Source: an uncultured bacterium (GTDB lineage Bacteria > Planctomycetota > UBA1135 > GCA-002686595). Taken from it: DNA of 47,434 bases. Below the pieces are notes generated by a model that was given only the letters and a program-made list of their open reading frames with translations, was not told the DNA's origin and ran no database searches. Shown in pieces: positions 1 through 6,640 of the stretch (positions within the stretch are counted from its first letter, which is position 1; each line of letters opens with the position of its first letter). Position numbers and translations under genes: made by a program. The stretch is taken from assembly GCA_902826945.1 (NCBI GenBank), contig CADEGS010000011.1, positions 1 to 47,434 on the forward strand, read 5' to 3'.

Positions 1-1
1 A

Positions 2-154
2 GAGCTTGCGGTCCAGGTCGGCGCGTGGATCGAGAAGCTCGAAAGCATGGAGCGCTTCGAAGTCGATCACCGCTGGGTCGCGATCGGCAAGACGCACCTG
101 CAGCAGGGTTTCATGGCGGCGATCCGCGGGATCGCTCGGCCGGAGACCTTCTAG
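2..154 (+). CDS. C-terminal end of a small phage protein, Acb2/Tad1-hairpin-like (partial)
   Basis: The reading frame is open from the left edge and stops at TAG 152-154, leaving 50 residues. The visible end reads WVAIGKTHLQQGFMAAIRG followed by a short IARPETF tail. This arrangement is remembered from the C-terminal helix of the Acb2/Tad1 hairpin family (DUF7681), small phage proteins that sequester cyclic nucleotides and so block CBASS or Thoeris signalling. The assignment rests on this pattern only; the N-terminal half lies outside the window. It converges tail-to-tail with a leftward lipoprotein-like frame that overlaps its last 44 bases. Confidence 0.55.
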   Translation, partial: ELAVQVGAWIEKLESMERFEVDHRWVAIGKTHLQQGFMAAIRGIARPETF

Positions 155-443
155 GTCCGACCGGCTCACCGCGCTGCCGGCGCCGCCGGTCGCGCACCCA
201 GTGGAGCAGCATCGAGCCGGCGGTGGTCACCGCGCCGCTGCCGGCGAGCAGCTCGATCCACCCGATCGGGCGCTCGTCGACCCGCTCCTCCGCCGCGTCG
301 AAGGCGGCCTCGACTCGAAGCAGCTTCTCGGCCGCCGAAATCGCCTGGTCGCTCACCGCGCCGAGCACGTCGACGCGGAGCTGGTATAGGTCGCCAGGGG
401 TCGCGCAGCCGGCGAGGATCAGGAGGGCGGGGAGAGCTCGATG
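111..443 (-). CDS. Lipoprotein-like frame with C-terminal membrane segment; start codon unclear
   Basis: The leftward frame after the YkgJ-type gene encodes ALPALLILAGC, a compact lipoprotein signal with an LAGC lipobox. It continues with about 55 residues of helical, acidic sequence, a hydrophobic segment near WIELLAGSGAVTTAGSMLL and a very basic RDRRRRQRG tail. No ATG, GTG or TTG lies just before the signal, so the start is unknown. It may use a rare start inside the end of the upstream gene, or an indel may have removed the start. A spanin or small membrane protein is possible. The coordinates give the part that looks protein-like. Confidence 0.4.
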   Translation of the reverse strand, partial: HRALPALLILAGCATPGDLYQLRVDVLGAVSDQAISAAEKLLRVEAAFDAAEERVDERPIGWIELLAGSGAVTTAGSMLLHWVRDRRRRQRGEPVGPRRSPAERSRGSPP

Positions 444-832
444 CGGATTTCGCCGCTGGCGATCTTCCGCAGCGTCTCGGTCACGTTCCCCGGGTCGGCC
501 GAGCCGCCGAGCGCCTCCGCGCGCGCGAGGTACTGGAAGCCCGCGCCCGAGTCGGCGACCGGCTCGCAGCCATGCTCGCAGGCCATTTCGGGCACCACGC
601 CGAAGAGCCGGCAGACCGTCGGCCGCACGTCGTAGGCGCTGCACCGCCCGTTCTTGAGCAGCGAGCACGAGCCGTCCGGCCGCGTGTACTGACGCTCGCC
701 AGCCTCGCGCTCGAGGATGCGGCGCTCCACCACGCTCATTTCGATCACCGTGCACGAGTCCGAGCATAGCCCCTTGCAGGCCACCTTCGGAATCGAGCGC
801 CAGAGCCCGCGGATCCGCTTCTCCGCACCCAT
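419..832 (-). CDS. YkgJ-family cysteine-cluster protein
   Basis: This 137-residue protein has the cysteine spacing of the YkgJ (zinc- or iron-chelating, CxxxCxxxC) family. CKGLCSDSC lies near residues 19-27, followed by CSLLKNGRCSAYDVRPTVC and a final CEHGC. Family members are presumed metal- or Fe-S-binding, but no reaction is established. Start ATG 830-832 overlaps the stop of the 28-residue gene upstream as TGATG, indicating translational coupling. It belongs to a three- or four-gene leftward operon starting at 1148. YkgJ proteins are common in bacteria and occasional in phages, so this may be an acquired host gene. Confidence 0.75.
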   Translation of the reverse strand: MGAEKRIRGLWRSIPKVACKGLCSDSCTVIEMSVVERRILEREAGERQYTRPDGSCSLLKNGRCSAYDVRPTVCRLFGVVPEMACEHGCEPVADSGAGFQYLARAEALGGSADPGNVTETLRKIASGEIRIELSPPS

Positions 833-918
833 CAGGGGTTCAGGGGCGAGTCGATCACGAGGCCCTGCTCGCTCGCGCTCTTCCAGCCCTTCTCGATGAA
901 GTCGGGCGAGTCGGCCAT
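832..918 (-). CDS. 28-residue coupled small protein
   Basis: A short frame begins with MADSPDFIEKGW and ends with a stop overlapping the next start. It is coupled at both ends: its ATG overlaps the upstream TGA, and its TGA overlaps the downstream ATG, each as TGATG. This double coupling is the main reason to call it a gene, since at 28 residues composition says little. No domain is recognised. Confidence 0.5.
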   Translation of the reverse strand: MADSPDFIEKGWKSASEQGLVIDSPLNP

Positions 919-1148
919 CAGAAAGGCTCGTCGATCGACGAGAGCGGCGAGGGCGGGTCCCCCGTGAAAGAAACCTGGCCGCGCAGCGGCGTTCGGCGCG
1001 GCCGCACCACCAGGTCTTCGGGGCGCCACGGGACCTCCGAGGGGAACTCGCGGTTCACGAACTCGAGCACCTCGGGGGCCTGTGCGAGCCATTGCCGCAG
1101 CGCCAGGGTGAGGGCCTCCGCGACGAGCTCTGCCTGCTCTTTTTTCAT
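918..1148 (-). CDS. Hypothetical 76-residue protein, first gene of left leftward operon
   Basis: The start is ATG 1146-1148, eight bases after a TAGGCT box read on the minus strand (1157-1162), which implies a leaderless or nearly leaderless mRNA. The longer frame up to 1187 would run through that promoter and was rejected. The protein begins MKKEQAELVAEALTLALRQW, a probable amphipathic helix, and has a basic VVRPRRTPLRG stretch in the C-terminal half. Function is not recognised. Its stop overlaps the start of the 28-residue gene. Confidence 0.7.
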   Translation of the reverse strand: MKKEQAELVAEALTLALRQWLAQAPEVLEFVNREFPSEVPWRPEDLVVRPRRTPLRGQVSFTGDPPSPLSSIDEPF

Positions 1149-1156
1149 GGCCTGTA

Positions 1157-1162
1157 AGCCTA
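1157..1162 (-). promoter_or_regulatory. -10 box TAGGCT, leftward, leaderless spacing
   Basis: TAGGCT on the minus strand lies 8 bases before ATG 1146-1148. It sits inside the recurring string GTAAGCCTACC (1154-1164), and a rightward TAGGGT box lies only 9 bases away, so the two promoters face apart and overlap. Confidence 0.65.
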
Positions 1163-1171
1163 CCCGATTGG

Positions 1172-1177
1172 TAGGGT
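1172..1177 (+). promoter_or_regulatory. -10 box TAGGGT, rightward, leaderless spacing
   Basis: TAGGGT lies 10 bases before ATG 1188. With the opposite box it forms an inverted repeat, CCTACC-N6-GGTAGG (1159-1175 region). An upstream in-frame GTG at 1176 overlaps the box, so ATG 1188 is preferred as the start. Confidence 0.65.
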
Positions 1178-1187
1178 GGGTGGCCAC

Positions 1188-2015
1188 ATGATTTCCGATA
1201 GAGACGAGCTCGCAGCGGCGTGGGTGGCTGGCGTTGGATACAGAGTGGGCGCCCTTGCCGCGTCGCTCGGGGTGGAGCGAGACGCGCTCGAAGTGGCCGG
1301 GGGCCTCTTGCGCTTGCTCGACCTGCTAACAGACCGCGCAGAGGCGGTTGCCGCTGAGCGGGATCGGCTGAAGACTGAGTGCCCCCACGGGTACTACGGG
1401 TGGTCCGCGTGCGGCATCTGTGGGCCCGAACTAAGTAAAGCCCGCGCCCGCGCCGAGCAGGCCGAGCGGCGGCTGGAGGAGGCGAAGGGGCTGCTGGAGC
1501 GGCTGTGCAACTCAACGCGGGTGGCTACTGCTAGTCTGGCTGGCCGCGAAGTCTGGATCACCGACAAGATGCAGCTTTCGGTCGACGTGGTTGCAGCCCG
1601 CGCCTGGCTCCGGCGCCAGAGGGAGGAGACCGCCGCCCCTGCGGTCCCGGCCACTTCACAAGGCCGGGAGGGTGCCGGAGAACCGGAGCGCCGGGGCGAG
1701 CGCGGAAGCCTCCCGGTGATCCGCGCCGATCTCTCCGCCGCCCGCAACGACGCGACGAAGGCGCGGCTGGAGGCGGAGGAGCTGCTTTGCAAGCGGTGTG
1801 GCGGACATGCGGGACTGCGGGACACCGAAGAGGTCCCGGAATCTGGCGGGATGTGCCCGGCAGCCATCCATTTCGCCGCCCGAGACGTGGTGATCGCGGC
1901 GGTGGAGCGGGACCTGATCAGAGGCAACGGCACGACAGTCGAAGCGATGATCGAGAGCCGGTTATGGGCCGCCGTGGCCCGCCTGCGCGCCACACTGGAG
2001 ACACCGAAGCCGTGA
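1188..2015 (+). CDS. Hypothetical coiled-coil protein with cysteine motifs
   Basis: This 275-residue protein starts at ATG 1188, just after a TAGGGT -10 box. It has an alanine/leucine-rich helical N-terminus, an ECPHGYYGWSACGICGPE segment with Cys/His spacing that could bind metal, and a heptad-like stretch rich in Glu, Arg and Leu. A second Cys group, LLCKRCGGHAGL with a following Cys, lies near residue 200. It resembles phage proteins of unknown role with scattered CxxC pairs. It leads a co-transcribed rightward cluster whose members overlap by 4 bases; its TGA overlaps the next GTG. Confidence 0.65.
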   Translation: MISDRDELAAAWVAGVGYRVGALAASLGVERDALEVAGGLLRLLDLLTDRAEAVAAERDRLKTECPHGYYGWSACGICGPELSKARARAEQAERRLEEAKGLLERLCNSTRVATASLAGREVWITDKMQLSVDVVAARAWLRRQREETAAPAVPATSQGREGAGEPERRGERGSLPVIRADLSAARNDATKARLEAEELLCKRCGGHAGLRDTEEVPESGGMCPAAIHFAARDVVIAAVERDLIRGNGTTVEAMIESRLWAAVARLRATLETPKP

Positions 2016-2227
2016 ACAGCCGTCCGTACGTCCGCACCAAGAAGCGCCCGCCCAGCGGTACGCGCTGCGACAGTCATGTCGGCGTGGACCCGGAATCGCG
2101 CGCGCCGCGACTGCTGCGCTGCCCGAACCAGGCCACCGTTGAATTCAAGGGCGGGCCGCTCCCGTTCGAGACGTGGGTGTGCGAGTCATGCGCGAAAGTC
2201 CTGGAGACACCGAAGGAGAGAACGTGA
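2012..2227 (+). CDS. Hypothetical 71-residue protein with Cys pairs
   Basis: GTG 2012 overlaps the previous stop as GTGA. The protein is basic at the N-terminus (RTKKRPPSGTRCD) and carries two Cys groups, LLRCPNQATVEF and WVCESCAKVLE, the pattern of a small zinc ribbon. It is probably a small phage DNA- or protein-binding protein, but no function is recognised. It is coupled to the nucleotidyltransferase-like gene downstream by another GTGA. Confidence 0.65.
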   Translation: MNSRPYVRTKKRPPSGTRCDSHVGVDPESRAPRLLRCPNQATVEFKGGPLPFETWVCESCAKVLETPKERT

Positions 2228-2637
2228 GCGACCGCGCGACAGCAGCCGTGCAGGGCATCGCACAGCTACCGATCGAGATGCACAAGCACATCATCAAGGC
2301 CGAGCCCACCGGCTCGCGTGCGATCTGCACGCCAGCGCCGACAGACACAGACGAGGACTGGCTCATCCTTGTAGACGACTGGGCGAAGTTCAGCGACGTG
2401 GCCATTGCAAACGAGTGGGGCGTGACCGGCCCCGGCGATTCTGAGAAGTACCCTGAGTTCTTCGCGTCGCTCCGGAAGGGCGAGATGAACCTGATCGCTA
2501 CCGAGAGCGAGTCGTTCTTCGATAAGTTCTCGGCCGCTACGTTCGCCGCCAAGCGCTTGAACCTACTGAACAAGAGCGACCGAATCGCCCTGTTTCAGGC
2601 CGTACTTTACTGCAACAAGTATGAGGAGACCCCGTGA
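2224..2637 (+). CDS. Phage nucleotidyltransferase-fold protein
   Basis: This 137-residue protein starts at GTG 2224 (GTGA overlap). Residues 30-50 show GSR followed by TDTDEDWLILV, the GS...D-x-D arrangement of minimal nucleotidyltransferases. The later FASLRKGEMNLIATESESFF and LNLLNKSDRIALFQAVLY stretches match a phage family usually annotated as nucleotidyltransferase-like. Known minimal nucleotidyltransferases adenylylate proteins or small molecules or act in toxin-antitoxin pairs; the substrate here is unknown. No HEPN partner is visible beside it. Confidence 0.6.
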   Translation: MSDRATAAVQGIAQLPIEMHKHIIKAEPTGSRAICTPAPTDTDEDWLILVDDWAKFSDVAIANEWGVTGPGDSEKYPEFFASLRKGEMNLIATESESFFDKFSAATFAAKRLNLLNKSDRIALFQAVLYCNKYEETP

Positions 2638-2874
2638 GCGAATCAGAGCGAGAGCCGAGCGCGTGGCACGGGTGGGGGGGTCGCCGACGTAACCGGCAAG
2701 CGTGCGCTGCACATCGGCCGCACGCCTGGGCGTGAACAGGTCACGCTCTACCTGATGACCGGCAACACCATAGAGCCGCTGGCCTACTTCCGCACCGAGC
2801 GCAAGGCGCGGCTGGCGATGGACATGATCGACCAGTTGGCCCACGTTGGGCGGTACTCAAGGAGCGAAGCATGA
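2634..2874 (+). pseudogene. Frameshifted small gene (one extra G in a G7 run)
   Basis: GTG 2634 opens a frame reading SESEREPSAWHGWG, which enters a G7 run (2672-2678) and stops after 33 codons. The other frame from about 2679 to TGA 2872-2874 reads VTGKRALHIGRTPG and TLYLMTGNTIEPLAYF, clearly protein-like. Dropping one G joins them into one 79-codon gene whose stop overlaps the next ATG as ATGA, like every other junction in this cluster. This is either a sequencing error, a decaying gene or a +1 slippage site. The first residues repeat in the next protein. Confidence 0.6.
2646..2663 (+). repeat. 18-base direct repeat, copy 1
   Basis: GAGCGAGAGCCGAGCGCG occurs here and at 2880-2897, each near the start of a gene. 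It encodes the shared N-terminal peptide SEREPSA and suggests duplication of a gene start. Confidence 0.75.
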
Positions 2875-3281
2875 CCAGCGAGCGAGAGCCGAGCGCGGAG
2901 CAGTTGGCCAGAGCGTTCCATGAAGCATACGAGCGCCTGGCTCCTGCGCACGGGTATGAGACGCGCGCGGCGAGCGCGAAGCCTTGGGACGAGGTTCCAG
3001 CGAACAACCGCGCGCTCATGGAGGCCGTGTGCGCTGAGGTCATGTCCCCAGCGCTGGACCGCTACGCCGCCGCCCGGGTGCGCGAGGCGCTGGAGCCACT
3101 CAACGCGCTACTCAAGAACCCGCGCGTCTCCAGAATGGACGCGATCCACACTCACGCCTGCCCGTGCTGGCGGATCGGGAAGCGTCACGGACCACGTAAC
3201 TGCGGCGGCGACAGACTGCACGAAGAAGTTGAATCCGTGCTCCGCGCCCTGGCCGCCAAGACAGAGGAGCGCGGGGCGTGA
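2871..3281 (+). CDS. Conserved phage hypothetical protein (YERLAP...GYETR type)
   Basis: This 136-residue protein starts at ATG 2871 overlapping the previous stop. It contains EAYERLAPAHGYETRAASA and WDEVPANNRALMEAVCAEV, a pattern found in a widespread phage family of unknown function. The C-terminal part has HTHACPCWRIGKRHGPRNC, a possible metal site. Its N-terminal TSEREPSA repeats that of the frameshifted gene before it. It is coupled to the next gene by GTGA. Confidence 0.65.
   Translation: MTSEREPSAEQLARAFHEAYERLAPAHGYETRAASAKPWDEVPANNRALMEAVCAEVMSPALDRYAAARVREALEPLNALLKNPRVSRMDAIHTHACPCWRIGKRHGPRNCGGDRLHEEVESVLRALAAKTEERGA
2880..2897 (+). repeat. 18-base direct repeat, copy 2
   Basis: Identical to 2646-2663 and in the same position relative to the start of its gene. 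Confidence 0.75.
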
Positions 3282-3685
3282 GCGAACGTGTGTTCCGCGT
3301 ACAAGACCGTGACGGGCGCGGTCCGTGGAAGCCGGGCTTCTCGCGCCGCTGGGTTGAGCACCGTCCAGACCACGACAACCTACCGCCGTGGTTCTACGAG
3401 TTCGGCGATGTCCGCCGCCGCGCCATCTTCGGAGCCTATCTCGGGTGCGGGTGCCGCACGCTGGAGCAACTGAGGCGCTGGATCACGCAATCCGAGTACG
3501 CGACACTGGCGGGCCACGGATACCGCGCGGTTAGGCTCGAAGTCGGCCGGATCCTTGCCGAGTCGAGCGTGCAGTGCGTTTTTGAGCGCGCCGCACCACT
3601 GCGAGATGGGGCCGAAGGTGTCGAACTGTACCCGGCCACCACGGCTGGGCAGACTTCCAACCACACTCCCACGGAGACCACCTAA
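3278..3685 (+). CDS. Conserved phage hypothetical protein (VFRVQDRDGRGPW type)
   Basis: GTG 3278 overlaps the previous stop. The 135-residue product starts MSERVFRVQDRDGRGPWKPG, a start familiar from many phage proteins of unknown role. It contains GYRAVRLEVGRILAES and a conserved GCGCRTLEQLRRW segment. Its TAA overlaps the ATG of the truncated sulfatase as TAATG, so the two should be translated together. Confidence 0.65.
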   Translation: MSERVFRVQDRDGRGPWKPGFSRRWVEHRPDHDNLPPWFYEFGDVRRRAIFGAYLGCGCRTLEQLRRWITQSEYATLAGHGYRAVRLEVGRILAESSVQCVFERAAPLRDGAEGVELYPATTAGQTSNHTPTETT

Positions 3686-4188
3686 TGCTCGCCACCCTCC
3701 TCCTCGCCCTCGCCCCGCAAGCCAACCCCCGCCCAAGCGTCGTCCTGCTGATCCTCGACGACATCGGCACGGACCAGATCGCCGCGCACCCGAACGCGAT
3801 CCAGGACCCGCCCCAGACGCCGACGATCTCCGCGCTCGCCGCCGAAGGGGTGCAGTTCACACACGCCTGGGGCGCCCCGGTCTGCTCGCCCGCGCGGGCC
3901 ATGGTGCTGACCGGGCGCTGGCCGCACCGGACCGGCGTTGGGACCATCATCCAGGCCGGCGAGACGTTCGAGCTGGCGCTGTCCGAGGTCACGATCGCCG
4001 AGCGCGTCGCAGCCAGGGGATACATGGGCGTGCGGGACTACTGGGAGTGGCCGCGGGTGGACGACACGCCCACCACGGCCGCGCAGGAGGCCGCAGAATC
4101 GCGCGGGCTGCGGCGGGCCCTGCTGGAGATCCTGGCGCGTGAGACGCGAACGTGGGCGAAGCCAGAGGGGCAGGAGCGGACCGGGTGA
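3685..4188 (+). CDS. Truncated sulfatase-like protein fused to an unrelated tail
   Basis: This 167-residue protein starts with a short hydrophobic segment (MLATLLLALA), which could be a signal. Type I sulfatase hallmarks follow: LLILDDIGTD (metal-binding Asp 25-26) and CSPARAMVLTG, with C67-x-P-x-R71 as the formylglycine-conversion motif. Around residue 113, where a sulfatase would continue towards its GKWHLG region, the sequence changes to GVRDYWEWPRVDD and an Ala/Glu-rich helix and then ends. The metal-binding and substrate-binding C-terminal two thirds are absent, so sulfatase activity is unlikely. An internal ATG at the join suggests an in-frame fusion. A full-length sulfatase lies 0.9 kb downstream. 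Confidence 0.7.
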   Translation: MLATLLLALAPQANPRPSVVLLILDDIGTDQIAAHPNAIQDPPQTPTISALAAEGVQFTHAWGAPVCSPARAMVLTGRWPHRTGVGTIIQAGETFELALSEVTIAERVAARGYMGVRDYWEWPRVDDTPTTAAQEAAESRGLRRALLEILARETRTWAKPEGQERTG

Positions 4189-4802
4189 GCGAGACGACCG
4201 TAGCGGCCCTGTACGTCCAACGCGGCGGCGTCTACTGGGACCTGCCGGGGGTAGACCCGTGGGACGAGGAGCGCGACGCGCGGCTCTACGCCGGCCCCTG
4301 GCCGGTAGTGGCGCACCCGCCGTGCGCCCGCTGGTGCCGCCTGGCTGGGCTTGTAGAGGCGCGCTGGGGGCACAGGCGCGGCGAGGATGGGGGCTGCTTC
4401 GAATCGGCCCTGCGCTCCGTGCGGACCTGGGGCGGCGTGCTCGAGCACCCGGCCTACTCGGACGCTTGGGCCCACTTCGGCCTTGGGCGCCCCGACCGGC
4501 GGGGGGGCTGGCAGCGCACCATCGACGGTGGCTGGACGTGCCAGGTCGAGCAAGGACGCTACGGGCATCCGGCCAAGAAGGCGACGTGGCTCTACTACTG
4601 CGGCGACACAACGCCGCAGGATCTCCGCTGGGGCTACGAGCTCGACTCCAAGAGCAAGGCTCTGGTCTCTTGGTGCGGTAACCACGTAGCCATCACCGAC
4701 GACCGTCGGCGCCTATCCCCGCGCGAAGCATCCGAGTCGCCTGCCGAGTTCCGCGACCTGCTACTCGACCTCGCCCGCGCAGCCAGGTTCACGCACCCTT
4801 GA
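4185..4802 (+). CDS. Conserved phage protein with VVAHPPC motif
   Basis: GTG 4185 overlaps the previous stop. The 205-residue protein belongs to a widely distributed phage family recognised by DARLYAGPWPVVAHPPCARW, GGVLEHPAYSDAWAHFGL and WTCQVEQGRYGHPAKKATWLY. The HPPC segment with a following Trp recalls the Pro-Cys loop of cytosine-5 methyltransferase folds, and relatives are sometimes annotated that way. No S-adenosylmethionine motif is evident, so the enzymatic role is unproven. It sits between the two sulfatase genes. Confidence 0.65.
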   Translation: MSETTVAALYVQRGGVYWDLPGVDPWDEERDARLYAGPWPVVAHPPCARWCRLAGLVEARWGHRRGEDGGCFESALRSVRTWGGVLEHPAYSDAWAHFGLGRPDRRGGWQRTIDGGWTCQVEQGRYGHPAKKATWLYYCGDTTPQDLRWGYELDSKSKALVSWCGNHVAITDDRRRLSPREASESPAEFRDLLLDLARAARFTHP

Positions 4803-4812
4803 TGCACCATCC

Positions 4813-5115
4813 ATGAGCCGTAGGCGATCTCGTTGTCTTCGAGCGGTGAAGAAGCTGAGCGACACCAAGCTCGACGTGCTGTTGCGGCTTGAGCGCGGCG
4901 GCAAGCTCTACACAGGGCCCGGCAGGGGCTACTGGTTCGACCGGCAGGGGAAGCGGCTTCACGTCCGCCAGACGACGATGGGGGCGCTGATGCGGGCCGG
5001 ACTTATCTTTGCCCCATCCCAGAACGCTCCTGGCGGGGTTGGGTTTCGCCGATTCCAACTCACCGGCAGGGGGCGAAAGGCGCTCGCGAAATGGATAGCA
5101 ACCTCAACGTCGTAG
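4813..5115 (+). CDS. Small basic winged-helix-like protein
   Basis: This 100-residue protein starts at ATG 4813, 10 bases after the previous stop. It has a very basic N-terminus (SRRRSRCLRAVKK) followed by LSDTKLDVLLRLERGG and RQTTMGALMRAGLIF, then a FQLTGRGRKALAKW end typical of small winged-helix phage proteins. The fold is inferred from this pattern. Its last 25 bases overlap the start of the sulfatase gene. Confidence 0.55.
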   Translation: MSRRRSRCLRAVKKLSDTKLDVLLRLERGGKLYTGPGRGYWFDRQGKRLHVRQTTMGALMRAGLIFAPSQNAPGGVGFRRFQLTGRGRKALAKWIATSTS

Positions 5116-6344
5116 TCATTCGCGCCGACCAGCTCCGGCGCTCGGCGCTGCCCTGCTACGGCAACGCCGAAGCGTCGACGCCCGCGATCGACCTGCTCGC
5201 GGAGCAGTCGGTGGTCTACCAGAACGCCTACGCGACCGAGCCTGTCTGTTCGGCCTCGCGCACGGCCTTCGACACCGGCAAGCACACGCACGCGACGCCG
5301 AACGGCGACAAGCTGCACCCGGGCGACCGGACGGTCCACGGGCTGCTTCAGGCGGCCGGCTACTCGACCTTCATCGTGGGCAAGTGGCACAAGACGCCCG
5401 GCTCGTTGGTGCCGACGGCCCCGGACGACCTGGTGCCGAGCTCGATCTTGCGCGGCGTCGACTTCCACGCGGGGCACGAGCACCTGCATCAGATCGTCAA
5501 CGGGACCTACTACCTGAACGGCGACCCAACCGCGTTCACGTCGGGCCCGTGGCGGCCGCAGACCTACACCGACGTCTTCCTTGCGCACCTCGATTCGCTG
5601 GTCAGCCTTCCCGGCCGCCGCCGGCCCTTCTACGGAGTCCTCGACCTCGAGCCGCCGCACAACCCCTACTCGCCGATCGCCGGGACCGCCTGGAACCAAT
5701 GGACCTCGCAGGCGGTCACGCTCGCGCCCAACGTGCCCGCATCCGTGCAGGCGCAGGCAGCCTTCGACCTTGCCCGCTACTACGGCATGGTCCTGTCGGT
5801 CGACGCGATGGTGCAGCAGTTGATGGAGCACCTCGACATGCTTGGGCTGCTCGAGGAAACCGCCGTGATCTTCACCTCGGACCACGGCGCGCACCTTGGC
5901 GCGCACGGACTGATCGGGTCGACCGAGCAGAAGCGATCCATGTACCGCGAGGCCATTGAGATCCCCCTGTTGGTCCGCGTCCCGGGGTGGGCTCCAAGGC
6001 TTCACTACGCTCCCGTTGGGTCGACGTTCCCGCACGCGCTGATCCTTGGCCTGTGCGCCGTTCCGATGGGGGCCGGGCTGCATCACGGGCTAGAGCCCGC
6101 TGGGTCGCTCTACTTCGAGCAGCTCGACTCGCCGAACACGCCGAACGGAGCATGGCGCGGAGTGATGAAGGACGGGCATCGCTACGCGCGCAGCGAGGGG
6201 TCGAACGGGCCGTGGGTCCTCTTCGAGGCTGGCGACCTGTACGATCAGAACAACTTGGTCGGCCACGGGACCCAACTGGAGATCGACATGGAAGCTGCGC
6301 TTCAGGCGGCCGCGGCCGCGGTCGGAGACGTGATCCCGTGGTAG
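5091..6344 (+). CDS. Full-length type I sulfatase (alkaline phosphatase superfamily)
   Basis: This 417-residue protein has the complete sulfatase layout. NVVVIRADQL (D13) stands in place of the usual DD, then PVCSASRTAFDTGK with C53-x-A-x-R57, an allowed variant of the formylglycine motif. GKWH lies at residues 97-100 and TSDHGAHLGAHGL near residue 265 provides metal ligands. The family hydrolyses sulfate esters and needs a host formylglycine-generating enzyme for activation. No signal peptide is visible, so it should act in the cytoplasm, after lysis or as a virion part. Heparan-, choline- or polysaccharide-type substrates cannot be told apart. Sulfatases are unusual in phages. Confidence 0.85.
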   Translation: MDSNLNVVVIRADQLRRSALPCYGNAEASTPAIDLLAEQSVVYQNAYATEPVCSASRTAFDTGKHTHATPNGDKLHPGDRTVHGLLQAAGYSTFIVGKWHKTPGSLVPTAPDDLVPSSILRGVDFHAGHEHLHQIVNGTYYLNGDPTAFTSGPWRPQTYTDVFLAHLDSLVSLPGRRRPFYGVLDLEPPHNPYSPIAGTAWNQWTSQAVTLAPNVPASVQAQAAFDLARYYGMVLSVDAMVQQLMEHLDMLGLLEETAVIFTSDHGAHLGAHGLIGSTEQKRSMYREAIEIPLLVRVPGWAPRLHYAPVGSTFPHALILGLCAVPMGAGLHHGLEPAGSLYFEQLDSPNTPNGAWRGVMKDGHRYARSEGSNGPWVLFEAGDLYDQNNLVGHGTQLEIDMEAALQAAAAAVGDVIPW

Positions 6345-6640
6345 AGCGGCCGCTTGAGCATGGGGCTGGCCTGCCCGAGGAAGTGCGGCGCCGGCTGGTC
6401 GAGACCGCCGAGCTCCCGACGAAGGGGCTCTCTCAGTCGAACGAGGGCGACTGCCGGCTCGCGGTCGGGATCGACACGCGCGGCAACGTGATCCTCGAGT
6501 TCGGCCGATCCGTGCGCTTCCTATCGCTCCCGCCCATGCAGGCGCTCCAGATCGCCGACGCGATCCGCAACCGCGCGATCCAGGCGCAGGGCTCGATCAT
6601 GGTGACGGGGCTCGGGCTCCAGCCGCCGCCGCGCGGCTAG
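6338..6640 (+). CDS. Hypothetical 100-residue phage protein
   Basis: GTG 6338 overlaps the sulfatase stop by 7 bases. The protein contains DCRLAVGIDTRGNVILEFGR and LSLPPMQALQIADAIRNRA, a compact beta-then-helix pattern found in small phage proteins of unknown role. Its TAG converges with the leftward gene 6637-6990, sharing four bases (CTAG). Confidence 0.6.
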   Translation: MVERPLEHGAGLPEEVRRRLVETAELPTKGLSQSNEGDCRLAVGIDTRGNVILEFGRSVRFLSLPPMQALQIADAIRNRAIQAQGSIMVTGLGLQPPPRG

